64,000 bases of DNA from CAIWHR01 sp963734575 (lineage in GTDB: Bacteria; Pseudomonadota; Gammaproteobacteria; Burkholderiales; Casimicrobiaceae). Positions 58,468 through 64,000 of this stretch are shown piece by piece (positions within the stretch are counted from its first letter, which is position 1; each line of letters starts with the position of its first letter). The notes under the pieces are model-generated. The model saw nothing but the letters and a program-made list of their open reading frames with translations. It was not told the origin of the DNA and made no database searches. Position numbers and translations under genes: made by a program. Location of the stretch: positions 1 to 64,000 of the forward strand of contig CAVTHT010000008.1 of the NCBI GenBank assembly GCA_963734575.1. Reading direction: 5' to 3'.

Positions 58468-59578
58468 GCAGGTTGCTGATCGGGACAACAAGGGATCGGG
58501 CGCAGCGCGCGACCTTCACGCGCTCGCGCAGCGTATCCACGACTGGGGTCGCGACCTCGGCTTCGCGGAAGTGGGCATCGCCGACACCGAGCTCGGCGTC
58601 GAGGAACAGCGTCTGCTGCAATGGCTCGACGCGGGGCGCCATGGGGCGATGGATTATATGGCACGCCACGGCACGCGGCGCACGCGACCGGCGGAGCTCG
58701 TGCCGGGAACGCTGCGCGTGATTTCCGTTCGCCTCGACTACTGGCCCGACGACGCGCGCGCAGCGAGCGACGTGCTCGCCGCTACCGACCGTGCATACGT
58801 CGCGCGCTACGCGCTCGGCCGCGACTACCACAAGGTTCTGCGCACGCGGCTGCAGCAGCTCGCGACGAAGATCGAGGAGAGCGTCGGCCCCTTCGGCTAC
58901 CGCGTGTTCACCGACAGTGCGCCGGTGATGGAGGTTGCGCTCGCGGCGAAGGCGGGACTCGGCTGGCGCGGCAAGCACACGCTGCTGCTGACGCGCGAGC
59001 GCGGGTCGTGGTTCTTCTTGGGCGAGATCTACACGGACCTGCCACTGCCGGTCACGCCCGCGCGCAGCGCGCACTGCGGCAGCTGCGAGAAGTGCCTTGC
59101 CGCCTGTCCCACCGGCGCGATCGTCGCGCCCTACGAGCTCGACGCACGGCGCTGCATCTCGTATCTAACGATCGAGCTCGACGGCGCGATCCCCGAGCCG
59201 CTGCGCCGGCTCATCGGCAATCGCGTCTACGGCTGCGACGACTGCCAGCTCGTCTGCCCGTGGAACCGCTATGCGCAACCCACGCAGGAGGCCGACTTCG
59301 CCGTGCGCAACGGGCTCGACGACGCGCGCCTCGTGGAGCTCTTCGCGTGGACGGAAAGCGAGTTCGAGGCGCGCCTGCAAGGCAGTCCCATCCGTCGCAT
59401 CGGTCACGCGCGCTGGGTGCGCAACCTCGCGGTGGGGCTCGGGAACGCGCCGTGGTCGGAAGAGGTGGTCGCGGCGCTGCGCTCGCGCGCCGACGATCCG
59501 CGTCCGGTCGTGCGCGAGCACGTCGCGTGGGCACTCGCCCAGCAGGCGCAACGCGCGCCGGTCCCGCTCAGCGGATGA
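58466..59578 (+). CDS. queG: Epoxyqueuosine reductase
   Basis: A B12- and Fe-S-dependent enzyme for the last step of queuosine synthesis. 370 residues: AMDYMARHGTRRTRPAELVP, the conserved TDSAPVMEVALAAKAGLGWR, two 4Fe-4S clusters (CGSCEKCLAACPTGAI and CDDCQLVCPWNR) and C-terminal HEAT-like helices. ATG 58466 has GGAG five bases away and overlaps the tsaE start. Converges on gspF with an 11-bp overlap of ends. Works in the same pathway branch as gluQ at 44.3 kb. Confidence 0.95.
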   Translation: MQVADRDNKGSGAARDLHALAQRIHDWGRDLGFAEVGIADTELGVEEQRLLQWLDAGRHGAMDYMARHGTRRTRPAELVPGTLRVISVRLDYWPDDARAASDVLAATDRAYVARYALGRDYHKVLRTRLQQLATKIEESVGPFGYRVFTDSAPVMEVALAAKAGLGWRGKHTLLLTRERGSWFFLGEIYTDLPLPVTPARSAHCGSCEKCLAACPTGAIVAPYELDARRCISYLTIELDGAIPEPLRRLIGNRVYGCDDCQLVCPWNRYAQPTQEADFAVRNGLDDARLVELFAWTESEFEARLQGSPIRRIGHARWVRNLAVGLGNAPWSEEVVAALRSRADDPRPVVREHVAWALAQQAQRAPVPLSG

Positions 59579-60773
59579 GCTGATTCATCGACACGATCGG
59601 AAGCATCACCGCGAGCACCAGCACGAGCACGATGGCACCCATGAACACGATCAACGCCGGCTGCAGCAACGCCGCGAACCACGTGAGCCGGCGCTCGGCC
59701 TCGCGCTCCAGCTCCTCCGCAGCCCGCTGGAGCATCGCCGAGAGCTGACCGCTCGCCTCGCCGTTGGCGACGAGGTGTACCAGCACCGGCGGGAACACGC
59801 GCTGCTCACGCAAGGCGCGCGCGAGCGACACCCCTTCGCGCACGAGGGCCGCTGTCGCGGCGGCCGCGCGCGAGAGCGGCAACGACCAGATCACTTCCGC
59901 TGCGGCATCGAGCGCGCGCAGCAGCGGCGCGCCGCTGCCGACGAGAATGGCGAGGGTGCTGGCGAACCGCGCGGTGTCGATGGCGGTGATCAGACGCGCC
60001 ACGAGCGGCCAGCGCAACAGCGTGCCGTGCCAGCCGGCGCGAAAGGACTCGCGGCGATTGGCGAGCGCGAACCCCACGATGCCGGCGACGAGCGCGATCC
60101 CCCATAGCCAGCCGGTTGCGCGCAAGAATGCACTCGTGGCGATCAGCGCGCGAGTGAGCCAGGGCAGCGTCTGGCGGCTTTGCTCGTACACCGCGACGAC
60201 CTGCGGCACCACGTAAGTCAGCAGCACCACGATCACCCCGAGCGCGATCACCGTCACGAGCGCGGGATAGATGAGCGCGAGGGTGAAGCGCTGCTTCAGG
60301 GCCTCGCGCGCCTCGAGGTAGTCGGCGAGACGGGCGAGCACGTCGGGCAGGCGGCCCGTTTCCGCCGCGACACCGACGAGACCGCGATAGAGGCTGCTGA
60401 AGGTGCGCGGCCACCGCGCGAGCGCGCTCGCGAGCGACTCACCACCTTCCACCTGGGTGCGCAGGCCCTCCATGACACGCGCGAGGCGCGCGTCGTCGGC
60501 CTGCTCGGCGACCGCGGAGAGCGCCTGGTCGAGCGGCATGCCGGAACGCACGAGCGTCGCGAGCTGCCGCGTCGCGAGGCTGACCAGCACGGCCGGCAGG
60601 CGCAGCCGTTCAGTCGCGTGGGATACGCCTTCATCGTTGGCCGCGTCGATCGCGGTCGGGAAGAGGCCCTCCGTGCGCAGGCGATCGCGCACCGCCCGCG
60701 AAGTCTCCGCCTCGATCAGCCCGCGCTTCAGGCGGCCCGCGCCGTCGACCGCCTCGTAGCGGAAGGCTGGCAT
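59568..60773 (-). CDS. gspF: Type II secretion inner-membrane protein GspF
   Basis: Polytopic platform protein of the type II secretion system. 401 residues: N-terminal MPAFRYEAVDGAGRLKRGLI, two T2SSF domains (LVRSGMPLDQALSAVAEQ and FASTLAILVGSGAPLLRALD), LYRGLVGVAAETGRLPDVLA, and three membrane helices, the last near the C-terminus (ALIVFMGAIVLVLVLAVMLP). Starts 8 bp after gspE. No frameshift. Confidence 0.95.
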   Translation of the reverse strand: MPAFRYEAVDGAGRLKRGLIEAETSRAVRDRLRTEGLFPTAIDAANDEGVSHATERLRLPAVLVSLATRQLATLVRSGMPLDQALSAVAEQADDARLARVMEGLRTQVEGGESLASALARWPRTFSSLYRGLVGVAAETGRLPDVLARLADYLEAREALKQRFTLALIYPALVTVIALGVIVVLLTYVVPQVVAVYEQSRQTLPWLTRALIATSAFLRATGWLWGIALVAGIVGFALANRRESFRAGWHGTLLRWPLVARLITAIDTARFASTLAILVGSGAPLLRALDAAAEVIWSLPLSRAAAATAALVREGVSLARALREQRVFPPVLVHLVANGEASGQLSAMLQRAAEELEREAERRLTWFAALLQPALIVFMGAIVLVLVLAVMLPIVSMNQLIR

Positions 60774-60781
60774 CGAAGGCG

Positions 60782-62299
60782 CTAGGCCTCGCGGGTGACG
60801 CGCACCAGCTCGGCCAGCGATGTGGTGCCCGTTTCGACCCAGCGCGCACCGTCGCGCCGAAGCGACGTCATTCCCGCCCGCAGCGCCGCCTCGCGCACCA
60901 CGTGCTCGGGTGCGCGGTCGTGCACCAGCCGCCGCATCACGTCGTCGATCACCAGCAGCTCGTACACGCCGGTGCGGCCGCGATAGCCGGTGTGGTTGCA
61001 CTCGGTGCAGCCGGGCGCCACATGCAGTGGCGCACTGCCCGCGAGGCCGAGCTCCGCCATCAGCATCGCTTCGCCGCTGCTCGGGGCCGTGGTCGTGCGG
61101 CACGCCGGGCATAGCGTGCGCACCAGGCGCTGCGCGAGCACGCCGAGCAGGCTCGACGCCAGCAGGTAGGGCTCGACGCCCATGTCGGCGAGCCGCGTGA
61201 CGGCACTCGCGGCATCGTTGGTATGCAACGTGGCGAGCACCAGATGGCCGGTCAGCGATGCCTGCACCGCGATCTGCGCGGTCTCGAGATCGCGGATCTC
61301 GCCGATCATGATCACGTCGGGGTCCTGGCGCAGGATGGCGCGCAACGCCCGCGCGAAGGTGAGCTCGATGCGCGGATTCACCTGCGTCTGGCCGACGCCG
61401 TCGAGCGCATATTCGATGGGGTCCTCGACCGTCATCATGTTGGCGCTGCCGCGATCGAGGCGTGACAGCGCGGCATAGAGCGTCGTCGTCTTGCCGGAGC
61501 CCGTGGGTCCCGTGACGAGCACGATGCCGTGCGGCTCGCGGATCAGCCGGTCGATCGCGGCCAGCGTGGGGGCGCTCATGCCGAGCGTGGTGAGATCGAG
61601 CTGTGCGCTGTCCTTGTCGAGAAGCCGAAGCACCACGCGCTCGCCGGGACCCGTGGGCAACGTCGATACGCGCACGTCGACGGCCTTGTCGCCGAGCTTG
61701 AGCGCGATGCGGCCATCCTGCGGCAGACGCTTCTCCGCGATGTCGAGGCTGGCCATGATCTTGACGCGCGACACGAGGGCCGCGTGCAGCGCCCGCGGCG
61801 GCTGCAGCACGTCGCGCAGCACCCCGTCGACGCGGAAACGCACGACCGAGCGCGCCTCGTAGGGCTCGAAGTGCACGTCGGATGCACGCTCGCGCAACGC
61901 CTGCAGGAGCAGTGCATTGATCACGCGGATCACCGGCGCCTGCGTGTCGCTGTCGAGGAGGTCGTCGGCCTCCGGCAGCTCCTGCATGAGGCGGGCGAGA
62001 TCGGTCTCGCGCGACAGGTCCTCGGTGATCCCCGCGACGTCGGCGCCGCCGACGTTGTAGGCGCGCGCGAGCTCAGCGGCGAAGTGCTCCGCGTCCACCG
62101 CGCGGGTCACGAGCGGCCGCTGCAGCACGCGCTTCAGCTCCGCGATGCCGTTGAGCGTGGCATCGGAACGCGTCAGCACGATGACGCTCTCGCCCTCTTC
62201 GGCGAACGCCAGCACGCCGTGCGTGCGCGCGAAGGTGTACGGAATGCGCGCCCGCAGGTGCGCGGTCCCCGGCCGGATGCCGAGCGTCGGCGTCGCCAT
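60782..62299 (-). CDS. gspE: Type II secretion ATPase GspE
   Basis: Cytoplasmic secretion ATPase. 505 residues: Walker A LVTGPTGSGKTTTLYAAL, Asp box TVEDPIEYALDGVGQTQVNP, Walker B ILRQDPDVIMIGEIRDLETA, His box LTGHLVLATLHTNDA, and the C-terminal zinc site (LCPAC ... CTECNHTGYRGRTGVYE). Starts MATPTLGIRPG at ATG 62299, five bases after the gspD stop. No frameshift. Confidence 0.96.
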   Translation of the reverse strand: MATPTLGIRPGTAHLRARIPYTFARTHGVLAFAEEGESVIVLTRSDATLNGIAELKRVLQRPLVTRAVDAEHFAAELARAYNVGGADVAGITEDLSRETDLARLMQELPEADDLLDSDTQAPVIRVINALLLQALRERASDVHFEPYEARSVVRFRVDGVLRDVLQPPRALHAALVSRVKIMASLDIAEKRLPQDGRIALKLGDKAVDVRVSTLPTGPGERVVLRLLDKDSAQLDLTTLGMSAPTLAAIDRLIREPHGIVLVTGPTGSGKTTTLYAALSRLDRGSANMMTVEDPIEYALDGVGQTQVNPRIELTFARALRAILRQDPDVIMIGEIRDLETAQIAVQASLTGHLVLATLHTNDAASAVTRLADMGVEPYLLASSLLGVLAQRLVRTLCPACRTTTAPSSGEAMLMAELGLAGSAPLHVAPGCTECNHTGYRGRTGVYELLVIDDVMRRLVHDRAPEHVVREAALRAGMTSLRRDGARWVETGTTSLAELVRVTREA

Positions 62300-62304
62300 G
62301 CCTG

Positions 62305-64000
62305 CTAGCGCGCGGGCAACGGGGCGGCCGCCCCGGGTGAGGGGGGCGACGGAGCCGGAGTTGCAGGAGTCGTGGACGGACCCGGAGGCGGACCCGCTGT
62401 CGGCGCGGGCAGCGGCGGCATCTGCGGCACCGTGGGATCGTTCCAGAAGAATCGCTCGGTCGGCCGCAGGCGCTCCTGCTCGCCCATCAGGTAGTCGTAG
62501 CGCTCGTTGGTGAGCGCAGCGGCCGTACCGGCGTTGCGCACCACCGTCGGCTTGAGGAACACCAGGAGATTGGTCTTGCTGCGCTTGCGACTGTCGTAGC
62601 GGAAGAGCTGGCCGAGCACCGGCACGTCGCCGACCAGCGGCACCTTGTCGGTGCCGTCGGTGAGGCTGTCCTGCATCAGGCCGCCGAGCACCACGATCTG
62701 GTTGTCGTCGATGATCACGGACGATTCGAGCGAGCGCTTGTTGGTGATGATGCCCGCCGCGTTGGTCTTGTCCTCCACGCGGGAGACTTCCTGGTAGATG
62801 ACGAGGCGCACGCTGCCGCCCTCGGTGATCTGCGGCTTCACGCGCAACGTGAGGCCGACGTCGCGGCGCTCGATGGTCTGGAACGGCGCCACGCCCGTGA
62901 CGTTGCCCGTCGTGGCGTACTGGCCGGTGATGAACGGCACGTTCTGGCCGACGACGATCTTGGCTTCCTCGTTGTCGAGCGTGAGCAGCGTCGGCGTCGA
63001 CAGGATGTTCGCGCTCGCTTCGGTCTCCAGGGCGCGCGCGAGCAGCGCGAGATTGGTGATCGTGCCGATGCCGGGGATGGTGATCGAGCCCCGCACCACG
63101 CCGAGGTTGAGCCCGGGCGCGACGCTCGACAGGTTGGCCGCGGTGTCGATGATGTTCGCGCCGCTGCCGCGGGTGTTGAAGTTCGTGCCGCCGATCACGC
63201 TCGTGCTGTTGCCGTTGATCGAGCCGTTCGAGAGGTACTGCCACTGGATGCCGAACTCGGCAGCCTTGTCGGCGCTGACCTCGACGATGAGCGCTTCGAC
63301 GAAGACCTGCGCGCGCCGGATGTCGAGCTTCTCGATCACCGCGCGCAGGTTGTTGTAGACCGGCTCCGGCGCCGCGATCAGCAGCGCGTTGTTCGCCGTA
63401 TCCGCCTGGATCGTGGCACCGCCCGCGGTGAAGGCAACGCCCGCCGGCGTGCTGCCCGATAGCGGTGCGGACGCACTCGCCGGCATGGTGGTCGCGTTGC
63501 TCGTGCCGGTCGTGCTCGACCGGCGTGGGCGTCAGGCCGGTCGAAAGGCCGCTCGGCGATGGCGTCTCGCCGCCCGCCAGCAGCGCGCGCAACGTCTGCG
63601 CCACGCGGGCGGCCTCGGCGTTGCGCAGGTAGATGATGAAGATGTTGCCGCCGACGCGACCCGGCGTGTCGAGTTGCTCGATGAGTGCGCGGGCGCGGCT
63701 CGCGCGCGCCGGATTGTCCGCGCGGATGAGAACGCTGTTCGAACGGGCGTCGGCCACGAGTGCGACGCGCTGCTGCGTATCGGCGGCGGCGCCGCCCGCG
63801 CCGGGCCCAGGCTCGACCAGCAGCCGGTTCAGCATCGGCACGAGATCGAGCGCCGAGGCATGATGCACCGGCACGATCGTGGTCTCGCCGGCGGGCGGCT
63901 GGTCCAGCGACGCAATGACGCGATCGAGCCGCCGCAGGTTGTCGGCGTAATCCGTGATCACGAGCGCGTTGGCGGACGGAAACGCCGCGATCGTGTTGTT
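62305..64000 (-). CDS. gspD: Type II secretin GspD (partial, one frameshift)
   Basis: Outer-membrane secretin; the N-terminus lies beyond the right edge. Seen in order: N-domains (ADNLRRLDRVIASLDQPPAG, LVADARSNSVLIRADNPARA, FIIYLRNAEAARVAQTLRAL), N3 (NNALLIAAPEPVYNNLRAVI, VFVEALIVEVSADKAAEFGI), then the secretin core with STPTLLTLDNEEAKIVVGQN, VPFITGQYAT, VGLTLRVKPQI and LVGDVPVLGQLFRYDS. One break near 63520 shifts the N-domains into another frame. The C-terminus is a proline-rich tail. Confidence 0.94.

Noticed and set aside
60782..63961. A 1059-residue frame joining GspD N-domains to GspE
   Set aside because: It results from one frame break near 63520 that puts the secretin N-terminus in the gspE frame. 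The secretin core is in a separate frame, and gspE has its own ATG at 62299.

Overview
The window is a GC-rich bacterial chromosome segment with tightly packed genes, short overlaps and GTG/TTG starts. The gene content points to a betaproteobacterium, probably Burkholderiales-like. The markers are the ilvI-ilvH-ilvC / psd-pssA / leuA order, an ECF sigma factor followed by DUF3619, DUF3106 and RDD genes, a betaproteobacterial proteasome homologue (BPH) beside hslO and hslR, a cbb3 oxidase locus with an FNR-type regulator, and exosortase H. I saw no rRNA, tRNA, CRISPR array, insertion sequence or phage gene. About half of the otherwise well-conserved genes carry one to three single-base insertions relative to the frame their families require. 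This looks like an unpolished consensus rather than gene decay. Such genes are annotated here as intact CDSs with the approximate position of the frame break. The first ~2.8 kb is the worst affected.

Layout, left to right. 1-3.3 kb: an oxidative-stress trio on the minus strand (rubrerythrin, CCG-domain Fe-S protein, DUF3501). 3.5-8.8 kb: malate synthase and two different 2-isopropylmalate synthases; the second is preceded by a leucine-rich leader peptide and attenuator-like hairpins. 8.8-12.3 kb: a lipid-linked sugar module (GT-C membrane protein, GT2, SMR-type flippase). 12.3-17.5 kb: pssA, psd and ilvC-ilvH-ilvI. 18-20 kb: ECF sigma factor with DUF3619, DUF3106 and RDD proteins. 20-22.6 kb: EamA transporter, pyrophosphatase and a tandem gamma-carbonic-anhydrase-like protein. 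22.7-22.9 kb: two tandem 81-bp hairpin repeats.

22.9-29.3 kb is the most interesting region. A four-gene minus-strand operon (hcmB-like B12 subunit, CoA ligase, MeaB-type GTPase, hcmA-like mutase large subunit) is divergent from a thiamine-diphosphate 2-hydroxyacyl-CoA lyase-like gene. The mutase carries the 2-hydroxyisobutyryl-CoA mutase active-site fingerprint (Ile, Asp and Gln at the three discriminating positions). The locus therefore appears to encode both known fates of 2-hydroxyisobutyryl-CoA: B12-dependent isomerisation to 3-hydroxybutyryl-CoA, and cleavage to acetone plus formyl-CoA. An inverted repeat lies over the operon promoter.

29.4-41.7 kb: an unknown protein plus a SafE-like membrane protein, an FNR-family regulator, the cbb3 oxidase genes (ccoNOQP, ccoG, fixH, ccoS, ccoI) and a universal stress protein. 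Near-perfect FNR boxes lie in front of fnr, ccoN and the stress protein, so this is a small oxygen-response regulon. 41.8-53.2 kb: proS, a lytic transglycosylase, gluQ, BPH, Hsp33, PaiB-like, Hsp15, a MerR-type regulator, a PilZ-like protein and an acyl-CoA synthetase. 53.2-56.5 kb: exosortase H with its partner, and an SDR/GH1 pair. 56.6-64 kb: amiC, tsaE, queG and type II secretion genes gspF, gspE and gspD; gspD runs off the right edge.
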